A stretch of 33,756 nucleotides of DNA from Caldilineales bacterium (GTDB taxonomy: Bacteria; Chloroflexota; Anaerolineae; J102): the NCBI GenBank assembly GCA_013360575.1, contig JABWBG010000009.1:1-33756 (forward strand). The letters run 5' to 3'. The position numbers and the translations under genes were made by a program. A model generated the notes under the pieces. It searched no databases. It saw only the letters and a program-made list of their open reading frames with translations, and had not been told where the DNA came from. Shown one piece after another: positions 23,220 to 30,418 of this stretch (the first letter of the stretch is position 1; the number at the start of each line of letters is the position of its first letter).

Positions 23220-24641
23220 TTAGGGGCCGACCGCGTCGATCTGCGCGCACGCCGCGTCGAGGGCGTCTTGCGGCGCCTTCAGTCCGGCCAGCGCCGCGTG
23301 CAACTCCTCGGTGAGGATGGACGAGATCTCGGCAAAGCGCGGCGAGGGAATGGGGGGGATAGCTGTGCTGGCGACCTTTTCGATCAGCGGCATGTTGGGG
23401 TTGTTGGCGAGCACTTCGGGGTCGCTATACACATCCATGTGCGCTTGCACCGGCCCCTGCGAGAGGTTGAAGGCCTTCTGCACGGGGAAGTCGAACATCA
23501 CCTCCAACACTTTGGCCACGGCCTCCGGGTTTTCGGTGTACTTGTTAATCGAGAAGCCCCAGCCTTCGAAGAAGCCGGCGCCTTGGCCCGGCTCCACGGC
23601 TGGCATGGGCACGAAGCCCCATTTGTCGACGACCTTGGACTGGGCCGGGTCGTTCAGCCAGAACATCATGTCCTGCCGCCCGGTGTGGAAGACGGACAGG
23701 CCACTGGTGAACCGCACCTGCGACTCCTCTTCCTTCCAGGTCAGCGCCTCCAGCGGGGTGACGCCCTCATCCAGCAGGCTCTTCATGAAGTTCAGGGCCG
23801 CCAATCCGTTGGCGTCGTTCATGGCGCACTGGCCGGCGGCGTCGAAGTAGGAACCGCCGTGGCCGCTCAGGTACTCGACCCAACGGTTGACCAGCACCTG
23901 TTCCTTGAGCGCGGGCCAGGTCCAGCCGCTGAGTTCAGGGTTTTGGGCCGTGATCTGCTTGGCTGCATCCACCAGTTCGGCGTAGGTCTGCGGCGGGGCG
24001 ATGCCGGCTGCCTCCAGCAGGTCTTTGCGGTAGTACAGGCCGCCGATGCCGCCCCACCAGGGGCCCAGCGCCAGCAGTTGGCCATCGACCGTGAAGGCAT
24101 CGAGGTAGGCCGGGTTCAGTTTGCCCAGCACATCCGGGCTGATCAGGTCGTTCAGCGGCAGCAACCAATCGGCCTTGGCGAATTCGGGCAACCAGTACAA
24201 CCCCATGCCGATCAAGTCGGTGGTGCCATCTTCGGCCTGGAACCAGGCGAGATAGTTATCGCGCCAGGGGCCGGCTTCGTAGGGCATGATGTTCAGCCGC
24301 ACTTCGATGTTGGGATACTTCTTGGCCACTTCTTCGCGAATGGCATCGATGGGCGGCGCGGCCGGCCCGAAGGTCTTCTCGAAGTAGCCGTTGTAGGCGA
24401 GGGTGACGATCTCCTGCTTGACAGGAACCTCGACCGTCACGACCTTTTCCACCTCAACGGTCTGTACAACTTCCACCTCGACGGTCTTTACAACTTCCTT
24501 GATGACTTCCACCTGCTTTTCCACGGTGACTTCCACCTGCTTCTCCACCACCTGGGGGGTAGGCGTGGCGCAGGCAGCCGCCAGGGGCAGGATCATCATC
24601 AAGACGACGATGACGAACCAGAAACTGCGTTTCTTTGACAT
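23220..24641 (-). CDS. CUT1-type extracellular sugar-binding lipoprotein with Val-Glu-Lys stalk
   Basis: The 473-residue protein has a lipoprotein signal ending LAAAC (Cys24). Residues 31-77 form a stalk of V/E/K/T repeats (units like VEKQVEV, VVKTVEV, VEKVVTV), typical of Chloroflexota binding proteins and probably a spacer between membrane and binding domain. The binding domain (EIVTLAYNGYF onward) has the family 1 solute-binding motifs LPLNDLI, YRKDLLEAAGI, PQTYAELVDAAKQI and FVPMPAVEPG. It captures a sugar-like solute for the two permeases. AAGGAGGAG lies close before the ATG at 24641. No promoter was recognised in the 135 bp upstream. Confidence 0.92.
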   Translation of the reverse strand: MSKKRSFWFVIVVLMMILPLAAACATPTPQVVEKQVEVTVEKQVEVIKEVVKTVEVEVVQTVEVEKVVTVEVPVKQEIVTLAYNGYFEKTFGPAAPPIDAIREEVAKKYPNIEVRLNIMPYEAGPWRDNYLAWFQAEDGTTDLIGMGLYWLPEFAKADWLLPLNDLISPDVLGKLNPAYLDAFTVDGQLLALGPWWGGIGGLYYRKDLLEAAGIAPPQTYAELVDAAKQITAQNPELSGWTWPALKEQVLVNRWVEYLSGHGGSYFDAAGQCAMNDANGLAALNFMKSLLDEGVTPLEALTWKEEESQVRFTSGLSVFHTGRQDMMFWLNDPAQSKVVDKWGFVPMPAVEPGQGAGFFEGWGFSINKYTENPEAVAKVLEVMFDFPVQKAFNLSQGPVQAHMDVYSDPEVLANNPNMPLIEKVASTAIPPIPSPRFAEISSILTEELHAALAGLKAPQDALDAACAQIDAVGP

Positions 24642-24776
24642 GTGGTTGCTCCTCCTTGAAGCAATCTTCGTCGCTAAATGGGTTGATAGTTGGTGTTCAG
24701 ATCTGTGTGAGCCGTTTCTCTGCAGGGGGCACCTCCTTTTTCTGCATGATGTCGGGGACGCGGCTGCTTGCTCCCG

Positions 24777-25748
24777 CTATGCCCAGAAGTTGTGCGGCCA
24801 GGCATGCTCCTTCAACAGGGCCATGTCGCTGGCAGGCAGCGGGCCTCGTTCCGATGCGGCGGTGTTTTCCAGCACGTGATGCAATTTGCGCATGCCGGTG
24901 ATCACGCTGGTCACAGCAGGATGGCTGAGACAGAAGCGCAAGGCCGCCTGCGCCAGGGTATCGCCCTCCTGACGCAGCAGAAAGCGCAAACGCTCGGCCC
25001 GCTCCGCCACCTCCCGTCGCCGGTCGCCGGAGAAGTAGAAATCTTGAAAACTGCCGGGCGCAAAGGTGGTTTGGGGCGTGATCTTACCGCTCAGCGCGCC
25101 TTCATCGAGGGGGGATTTGACGATGATGCCCACCTGTTCGGCCAGCGCCAGCGGAAACAGCGCCGTCTCCGGCGCCTGCTCCCAGATGTTGTAGGTGACT
25201 TCGCAGGCGTCGATCAGACCGGTGGCGATGCCCGCGGCGCCATAATCCGGCTCCAGGGGATAATTCAACGATAGCCCGAAGGCGGCGACCTTGCCCTGCT
25301 GTTTGAGCTGCGTGAAGGCCTCTTGCCAGTCATCCAGGTGCGCCCATTCATCCAGCCAGACGTGCAGCAGCAGCAGATCCAGGCATTCCACCCCCAGCCG
25401 CTTCAGGCTTTTCTCGGCCGAGGCGATGATCCATGCCTTGGGGAACACCTCGGCCAGCGGCGCGCCTGGCGCTGCCGGCCAGGTAAAATTCATGGGATTG
25501 ACCTTCGTAGACACGTAGATGCGTTCGGGCCAGGCGGCGATGGCCCGCCCCACCAGTTTTTCGCTCAGCCCGTCGCCATAGTTGGGGGCCGTGTCCACGA
25601 AATTGACGCCCTGGTCAAAGGCCGCGTGCAGAGCTGTCAGCGATTCGTCATTGTCCGCGCCGGCCCACCAGGCGCCGCCAATGCCCCACGCCCCAAACCC
25701 GATCTCAGAGAGTGCAATCCCCGTCTTGCCCAATTGTCGGTAATGCAT
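24777..25748 (-). CDS. Aldo/keto reductase
   Basis: A 323-residue AKR barrel protein. VNFVDTAPNYGDGLSEKLVGRAI gives the catalytic Asp and Tyr, YVSTKVNP gives the Lys, and the DLLLLHVW strand carries the active-site His. The C-terminal SVITGMRKLHHVLEN region binds the NADP(H) phosphate. It reduces or oxidises a carbonyl, possibly a sugar, as in the D-threo-aldose dehydrogenase group. It lies 135 bp upstream of the sugar-binding lipoprotein and in the same direction, so it may be co-transcribed with the importer. The repeat-rich spacer 25749-26009 precedes it. The substrate is not known. Confidence 0.87.
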   Translation of the reverse strand: MHYRQLGKTGIALSEIGFGAWGIGGAWWAGADNDESLTALHAAFDQGVNFVDTAPNYGDGLSEKLVGRAIAAWPERIYVSTKVNPMNFTWPAAPGAPLAEVFPKAWIIASAEKSLKRLGVECLDLLLLHVWLDEWAHLDDWQEAFTQLKQQGKVAAFGLSLNYPLEPDYGAAGIATGLIDACEVTYNIWEQAPETALFPLALAEQVGIIVKSPLDEGALSGKITPQTTFAPGSFQDFYFSGDRRREVAERAERLRFLLRQEGDTLAQAALRFCLSHPAVTSVITGMRKLHHVLENTAASERGPLPASDMALLKEHAWPHNFWA

Positions 25749-25764
25749 GGTTGTGTTCCTTTTG

Positions 25765-25785
25765 GTTATTAGTTATTAGTTATTC
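25765..25785. repeat. Three tandem heptamers (GTTATTA type)
   Basis: GTTATTA, GTTATTA and GTTATTC stand head to tail just upstream of the aldo/keto reductase start. They resemble the short tandem heptamer repeats known from cyanobacteria and filamentous bacteria. They flank the inverted-repeat element on its left. Confidence 0.7.
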
Positions 25786-25804
25786 GGTAACAGTTCACCT
25801 GATG

Positions 25805-25924
25805 TGTCATTGCGAGGGCGACCGCAGGTCGCATGGCGAAGCAATCTCCAAGGTGGTTCGTCAATTTTGTGGCTATCAATCAGCGTTGGGGATTGCTTCG
25901 GGGCTATCGCCCCTCGCAATGACA
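25805..25924. mobile_element. MITE-like inverted-repeat element, about 120 bp, no coding capacity
   Basis: The ends TGTCATTGCGAGGG and CCCTCGCAATGACA are perfect 14-bp inverted repeats. A second inverted pair lies inside (CGAAGCAATC at 25837-25846, and GATTGCTTCG at 25891-25900). This matches the TGTCATTGCGAGCGAAGCAATC-type dispersed repeat seen in several bacterial phyla. It has no ORF, so it depends on a transposase elsewhere or is a REP-like element. As RNA it could fold into a long hairpin between mttB and the aldo/keto reductase gene. Confidence 0.75.
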
Positions 25925-25973
25925 AAATAAGGTGAATTATTTGTTATTGTTTTATTGGATAATAGATATTAAT

Positions 25974-26000
25974 CGTCCATCGTCCATCATCCATCGTCCA
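25974..26000. repeat. Four tandem heptamers (CGTCCAT type)
   Basis: CGTCCAT, CGTCCAT, CATCCAT and CGTCCA stand in tandem just after the mttB-like stop codon. Together with the heptamers at 25765-25785 they bracket the inverted-repeat element. Confidence 0.7.
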
Positions 26001-26009
26001 AAAACTGCG

Positions 26010-27449
26010 CTAGATTCGCTTTTCGAAGTAACGCCGCGCCTCTTGCAGGATCCGTTCCAGTTCGGCGTCTTGCGTGGGGGTGGTGAAACGCTGCTCCGGC
26101 GCGGCCAGGATGCTGGCGAAACGGGCGCGGGCGTGGTCGAAGGCCGTCTTTTTGCCCCCCTCCTGCCACTCGGCGTAGGTTTGCGTGTCGGCGGTGGCGC
26201 CGGTGAACTGCTCCTTTCGCCACCACTTGCGCGTGTGCGCCTGGTTCAGATAATGGCCGGGGATGGGGCCGACCGCCTGGATCAGGGCCACGGCCAACGT
26301 CTCTTCGCTCATCTCCTCGCCGGAGATGAAGCGGCCCACCATGCCGGCGATATCGTCATCGAGAATGGCCTGCACCGGATGCGCGGTCAGTTCGTTGGCC
26401 ACGCCCAGGTGCAGCAGCATCGAATTGACGCCGGACAGGGCCGCGGCGATGGCCGCCATCCCCTTTTCGTAGCCGGCCTGGAACTCGATGCCCTTGGCGT
26501 TGACATAACCGGGGCTGCCATTGCTAAGGGGGAGGCCATAGCGCCGCCACAACTGGTTGAACATGGCATTGTTCAGCGAAGACCCGATCTGACCGAAGGC
26601 GGGGGAGCCGCTGCGCATGTTCAGCGGGGCCGAGAAATGGCCGATCAGCATGCGCTGGCCAGGCCGCAGGCACTGCGCCAACACCACCATGGCCAGGTGC
26701 TCCGCCGTGCTGACGATCACCGAGCCGGGCACGGTGGCCGGGCCGGTGCCGCCCATCATCGAGCCATCCACCGTGGTCAGCGCATACCCCGCCTCCACGA
26801 TGCGGCGGGCGGAGGCGACCGCGGCGCTGCTCCAGGTCAGGGGCGGCGAGGAGCCGATGGTGCCGGCGATCTCCTGGCCCAGCGCCTGCGCCATCTGAAA
26901 AGTGAAGAGTTCGGCGTCGTTGGAGCAAGCGGTGATCTGGTGCTTGTCGGAGTACTGCATGTGCAGCGCCACCCCGGCGGGCACGGCCAGGACATCGGGC
27001 AGGTCGTCGAACCCGAAATAGGGGTAGCAGCCCAGGTGATCCAGGTGCGGCAGCGCCTGCAACACGCGGATGCAGTCGATATACTCTTGCCGCGTGGGCC
27101 GCCGCGGTTCCAGCGTGTCGAGATCGATGCTCTGCATCCCGGAGGAGTGGGTGAAATAGAGGCGGTCGCCGCCCAGATGCAGGTCGTTGGCCCGGTTGGG
27201 CGCGGCCAGAGTGAACTGTTTGGGCGCCTCTGCCAGGCAGGCTGCCACCAGTTGGCGAGGAAAACGCACCCGCCCAGAGGCCTCGTCCACCGTGCAGCCC
27301 TGTTGGGCCAGGAAAGCCAGCGCCCACGCATCCTCGAACAGGATGCCCGGCTCGGCCAGTACGCGCAGCGCGCCCTCGTGCAGCGCGTCGATCTGCGCTT
27401 CCGGCAGCATCTGCCACGGGGTGCGGTTGCGGAAGCCCTGACGGGGCAT
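26010..27449 (-). CDS. MttB family corrinoid methyltransferase without pyrrolysine
   Basis: A 479-residue protein of the trimethylamine methyltransferase (MttB, COG5598) superfamily: GILFEDAWALAFLAQQGC, SSGMQSIDLDT, ACSNDAELFTFQMAQALG, TVPGSVIVSTAEHLAM and QAGYEKGMAAIAAALSG are typical segments. In the methanogen enzyme pyrrolysine lies just before a (T)D(S/A)K...QAGYEK stretch. Here GYVNAKGIEFQAGYEK reads straight through with Tyr315-Val316, and no in-frame TAG exists, so this is a non-Pyl member like the glycine betaine methyltransferase group. Such enzymes pass a methyl group from a quaternary or other methylamine to a corrinoid protein. Its partner is probably the corrinoid protein 22 bp upstream. 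The substrate is unknown. Confidence 0.88.
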   Translation of the reverse strand: MPRQGFRNRTPWQMLPEAQIDALHEGALRVLAEPGILFEDAWALAFLAQQGCTVDEASGRVRFPRQLVAACLAEAPKQFTLAAPNRANDLHLGGDRLYFTHSSGMQSIDLDTLEPRRPTRQEYIDCIRVLQALPHLDHLGCYPYFGFDDLPDVLAVPAGVALHMQYSDKHQITACSNDAELFTFQMAQALGQEIAGTIGSSPPLTWSSAAVASARRIVEAGYALTTVDGSMMGGTGPATVPGSVIVSTAEHLAMVVLAQCLRPGQRMLIGHFSAPLNMRSGSPAFGQIGSSLNNAMFNQLWRRYGLPLSNGSPGYVNAKGIEFQAGYEKGMAAIAAALSGVNSMLLHLGVANELTAHPVQAILDDDIAGMVGRFISGEEMSEETLAVALIQAVGPIPGHYLNQAHTRKWWRKEQFTGATADTQTYAEWQEGGKKTAFDHARARFASILAAPEQRFTTPTQDAELERILQEARRYFEKRI

Positions 27450-27471
27450 GGGGCGAGGATCCTTCTCTGAA

Positions 27472-28119
27472 TCAGAGAGCGAGGAGGGTTTTGGTCAGCT
27501 TGACCGCGCCGGGCGCGGTGGCGTCGAAGCCATCGGCGCCGATGGCCGCGGCAAAATCCGCGGTGATGCCGCCGCCGCCCACAATCACCTTCACTTGCTG
27601 GCGCAGGTTGGCGGCGGTCAAGAGGTCGATCACCTTTTTCTGCTCTGGCGCGGTGGTGGTGAGCAGGGCAGAGAGGGCCAGCACCTGGGCGTTGTAGGTG
27701 GTCACGGCAGCGACAAAGGCCTCTGCCCGCACATTGATGCCCAGATCGTGCACGGTGAAGCCGGCGGCGCTGAGCAGGGTGGCCACCATGTTCTTGCCGA
27801 TGTCGTGGATATCGCCGAACACGGTGCCGATGACCACCACGCCCAGCCCTTGGCGGTGCAGGCCCCGCTGCGCCACCTCGGCTTCGAGGATGGCTGTGGC
27901 CGCGGCCATCGCCTCTGCCGCCGCGATCAGGTCGGGCAGGAACAATTCCCCGCAGCCAAACCCCTCCCCCACCTCGCGGATGGCCTCGGTCAAGGCGGCG
28001 AGCGCGGTGATGGGGTCGATCTGCTGCGCCACCGCCTGCTGCGCCCAGTGGGCGGCGGCGGCGGGGTCGTACTCGATGACGGCCAGTTCGAGGCCGTCCA
28101 GGATGTCATCGGCGGTCAT
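27472..28119 (-). CDS. Methylamine-type corrinoid protein (partner of the MttB-like enzyme)
   Basis: This 215-residue protein has an N-terminal helical cap (about 1-85, with GELFLPDLIAAAEAM) and a Rossmann-like B12 domain. FGDIHDIGKN holds the DxHxxG motif (Asp103, His105, Gly108), where His105 is the lower axial cobalt ligand. ALSALLTTTAPEQ and KVIVGGGGITADFAAAIGADG are the other corrinoid-binding loops. It shuttles a methyl group on cobalt. It lies 22 bp upstream of the mttB-like gene and 4 bp downstream of the Ftr-like gene. It is clearly different from the other corrinoid protein in this operon (30419-31102), so each methyltransferase probably has its own carrier. Confidence 0.92.
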   Translation of the reverse strand: MTADDILDGLELAVIEYDPAAAAHWAQQAVAQQIDPITALAALTEAIREVGEGFGCGELFLPDLIAAAEAMAAATAILEAEVAQRGLHRQGLGVVVIGTVFGDIHDIGKNMVATLLSAAGFTVHDLGINVRAEAFVAAVTTYNAQVLALSALLTTTAPEQKKVIDLLTAANLRQQVKVIVGGGGITADFAAAIGADGFDATAPGAVKLTKTLLAL

Positions 28120-28123
28120 GGCC

Positions 28124-29011
28124 TCATTCCTCAGGGATCGGGGGCAGCAGTTGGCGCAGGTAATACTTGTGTTTGCCGAACTCGCCGCCGAAGTTCATGG
28201 CGGTCAGGGCGATGACGCCAGGGGCCTGGGCCGCGGCCTGCAACGCCAGCCCCATGGCCCGGGCCATCAGATCGGCAGAGGCGCCGAACATCAGCAGGTT
28301 CAGCACCGATTCCACGCCTGCCGGCACTTTGCTGTCCTCGATCTGCGTGCGCAGGGAAGGGATGTAATCCAATTCGCGGTACACCTGCTCCAGGCCGTAG
28401 CCCATCGGCGCCACGCCGTCCACCGCCGCGATCGCATCTTTGGCAGCCAGAATGGCGGCGACCGCCGCGGCGGCGTTGGCGGCGAAGCAGACGAAATGGC
28501 CATCGGTGCCGTTGGCGCTGATCCGAAGTTCTTTTTCGTAGAGAAATTCGCCGGTGGTGGTGGGCACCACGCACATCCGTCGGCCCGCGACCAGACGTTC
28601 GCCATCTTTCCCGGCCCAGCGCGTCTGCGACATGGCAAAGTGGGCGTGGATGTCCACGCGCACGCTGTCCAGGCCGGGGATCATGGCATCGAACAGGGCC
28701 ACGGTGGGCACCAGCGAGGCCAGGGCCAGGCGCAGTTCGATCTCTTTCAGCAGCGCCTGCCGGTTTTCGGGGATGTGGGCCAGGGAGAGGAAGACGCCGG
28801 GGCGGTGATCCGGGGTCTCGTGCGGCCCGGCCACGCGTTCGATGCCGGCGTTGAGGGGGGAGCCGATCATGCTGGAACCGGCCGCGCCGGCGAATTGCTG
28901 GGCCGCGCCCATCGCCAACTCGGTGGTCATGGCCGTGATCAGCAGGCGCGAAACTTCCAGGGTCCAGGCTTCGGCGAAGGTGTCGTAGATTTCGACAGGG
29001 TGGGCGGTCAT
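28124..29011 (-). CDS. Formylmethanofuran:tetrahydromethanopterin formyltransferase (Ftr/FhcD)-like protein
   Basis: The 295-residue protein has the length of Ftr (about 297). The N-terminal half is a clear match: EIYDTFAEAW (7-16), VSRLLITA (20-27), NAGIERV (54-60), ETPDHRPGVFL (65-75) and later PTTTGEFLYEKEL. The C-terminus NFGGEFGKHKYYL (273-285) matches the NYGGKLGxYxFxL ending of Ftr. It differs in the segment that in methanogens and methylotrophs reads SGSKxGxKYKFL: here it is GYGLEQVYREL. Ftr moves a formyl group between methanofuran and H4MPT. No Fhc/Fmd/Fwd or H4MPT genes are in the window, so a different carrier or reaction is likely. It lies 8 bp after mtmB and 4 bp before a corrinoid gene. 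The start at 29011 is chosen by homology; the frame is open further upstream. Confidence 0.82.
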   Translation of the reverse strand: MTAHPVEIYDTFAEAWTLEVSRLLITAMTTELAMGAAQQFAGAAGSSMIGSPLNAGIERVAGPHETPDHRPGVFLSLAHIPENRQALLKEIELRLALASLVPTVALFDAMIPGLDSVRVDIHAHFAMSQTRWAGKDGERLVAGRRMCVVPTTTGEFLYEKELRISANGTDGHFVCFAANAAAAVAAILAAKDAIAAVDGVAPMGYGLEQVYRELDYIPSLRTQIEDSKVPAGVESVLNLLMFGASADLMARAMGLALQAAAQAPGVIALTAMNFGGEFGKHKYYLRQLLPPIPEE

Positions 29012-29019
29012 GGCGTTTC

Positions 29020-30408
29020 TCAGTGCAGGGGCATGCCCGCGGCGATGGCGGCATCCTTGACGGTGTCGTATATCCGCTGCCATTCGTCCGAAGGCTGGAG
29101 TGTGGCCAGATCGTAGCATTCCTGGAAGCTCTGGCCTTTGGGCGGGTTGCCCAGTTGCTGCTCGTATTTGGGCAGCAGGCGGTTGGCGATCTCGTTGGCC
29201 TGGGCCAGACTCATGCCCGCGCACCGTTTGAACACCTCGCCGGCGAATTTAACTTCCAGCGGGGTGATGTAGTTGGTGTATTTGCCGCCGGCAGAGCGCG
29301 GCCCTGTGCAGGAGGAGGCGCCGCACACGCTCAGCAGCATCATCCCCACTGCCGACTCGTACAGCAGGCACTCTGTCGCCGGGCCGGCCGTCTGATTGAG
29401 CACGGAATTGGCGCAGAGGTGGGTGTTGCGGCTGAGCGCCTGGAACACCACCCCCAGCGACCACAAGGCCGGACGACCGCAATTGCCCATCGTCTTCAGA
29501 TCGTAGGGGAAACTGGCCCCATTCACGCACTGGTAGACGTTGTAGAGCATGATCGTGCAGGCGATGCAGGAGAGGGCCGCGCCCTCTGGCCCGCCGGCGT
29601 AGCCGCCGATCATCGACCAGGAGCCGCCGTAGGTTTGGCCGCCGCAGTTGTAGGCGTGGGCCAGCTTCATCAGGTTCTCGTAGGAGGTCTTGATCTCCAC
29701 CGGCGAGAGCACCAGAACGATGTCTCGCTGCGGTTTGTAGCCGCCGGGGATGCCAAAACCGCCCAAGACGCCGTAATGCGTGGGCGAGGTGCCGACGGCG
29801 TAAAGGCCGATGCCTTCTCGCCCGGCCCTGGCGATGGCGCCGTAAAAAGCCTCTGCCTGCATCTTGCCTGCCAGCAGTTCGTAGGGCGACCCGGCCCGCA
29901 GCGGCGCGCCCCAGATCGTCTCGAAAGAGGGCCCTTCCAGGCAGTCCACCTCGGGGATGGCGGCGATGCCGGTCACCAGCGGCTCGAATACCTCCTCGGA
30001 CACGGCGATGCTGAGGGGGGAGACCCAGATCGGGGGGGTGGGGTCGGAGATGGCGCGGTGGACGAAGTGGGCGATCTCCCGGCCCTCGCCCAGGGTGAAG
30101 GCCGCGGGGGCCGCGTCCACGCCGGCCAGCAGCTCTGCTTGCGAGTAGCGGATGGCGCGTTGGGTGTCGGTGCAGAGCATGCCCACCTCTGTGGCGACGT
30201 CCACCGCTGCCCGATAGAAGCGATCGGCCAGTTCCAGATCCTGGTTGATGGGGTTGGCCGGGTCGCAGGTTTTTTGCAGCCCATACTCTTTCAGTTTGGC
30301 GGCGATGACGCCGGGGATGACGCGTGTGTCCCAATCGAACTGCTTGATCACCGGGCCGCGGTGCGCTTTGTCCAGCACATCCATGAGTCGATCACGATTG
30401 ATAGTCAT
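29020..30408 (-). CDS. MtmB (monomethylamine methyltransferase) homologue without pyrrolysine
   Basis: The 462-residue protein is the length of MtmB (458). Shared segments run throughout: LGEGREIAHFVHRAISD, SPYELLAGKMQAEAFYGAI, MIGGYAGGPEG, AGPATECLLYESAVGM, and at the end GQSFQECYDLATLQPSDEW. In the methanogen enzyme GMGV-Pyl-GPETS has pyrrolysine at 202; here GIGLYAVGTS has Tyr203, coded TAC at 29800-29802, so no amber codon is needed. The Glu of the GGxE motif near the active site is kept. Loss of Pyl suggests a different substrate or methyl-activation chemistry. Its partner is probably the corrinoid protein just upstream (10-bp gap). AGGAGGAG precedes the ATG at 30408; the longer frame upstream overlaps the corrinoid gene. 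Confidence 0.88.
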   Translation of the reverse strand: MTINRDRLMDVLDKAHRGPVIKQFDWDTRVIPGVIAAKLKEYGLQKTCDPANPINQDLELADRFYRAAVDVATEVGMLCTDTQRAIRYSQAELLAGVDAAPAAFTLGEGREIAHFVHRAISDPTPPIWVSPLSIAVSEEVFEPLVTGIAAIPEVDCLEGPSFETIWGAPLRAGSPYELLAGKMQAEAFYGAIARAGREGIGLYAVGTSPTHYGVLGGFGIPGGYKPQRDIVLVLSPVEIKTSYENLMKLAHAYNCGGQTYGGSWSMIGGYAGGPEGAALSCIACTIMLYNVYQCVNGASFPYDLKTMGNCGRPALWSLGVVFQALSRNTHLCANSVLNQTAGPATECLLYESAVGMMLLSVCGASSCTGPRSAGGKYTNYITPLEVKFAGEVFKRCAGMSLAQANEIANRLLPKYEQQLGNPPKGQSFQECYDLATLQPSDEWQRIYDTVKDAAIAAGMPLH

Positions 30409-30418
30409 CGTACTCCTC

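Noticed and set aside
25941-25949. Partial operator-like sequence (TTGTTATTG) downstream of mttB
   Set aside because: It lacks the palindromic right half (TAATAA) and has no associated promoter.
25765-26000. CRISPR array
   Set aside because: The repeats are 7-bp tandem units without spacers, and the larger element is a single inverted repeat; no cas genes are present.
25932-29116. Plus-strand frames opposite the MttB-like, corrinoid and Ftr-like genes
   Set aside because: They are shadows of minus-strand genes that show full family motifs and tight operon spacing.
29800-29802. Possible pyrrolysine (amber) codon in the MtmB homologue
   Set aside because: The codon at the Pyl position is TAC (Tyr), and the frame is open from start to stop with no internal TAG.
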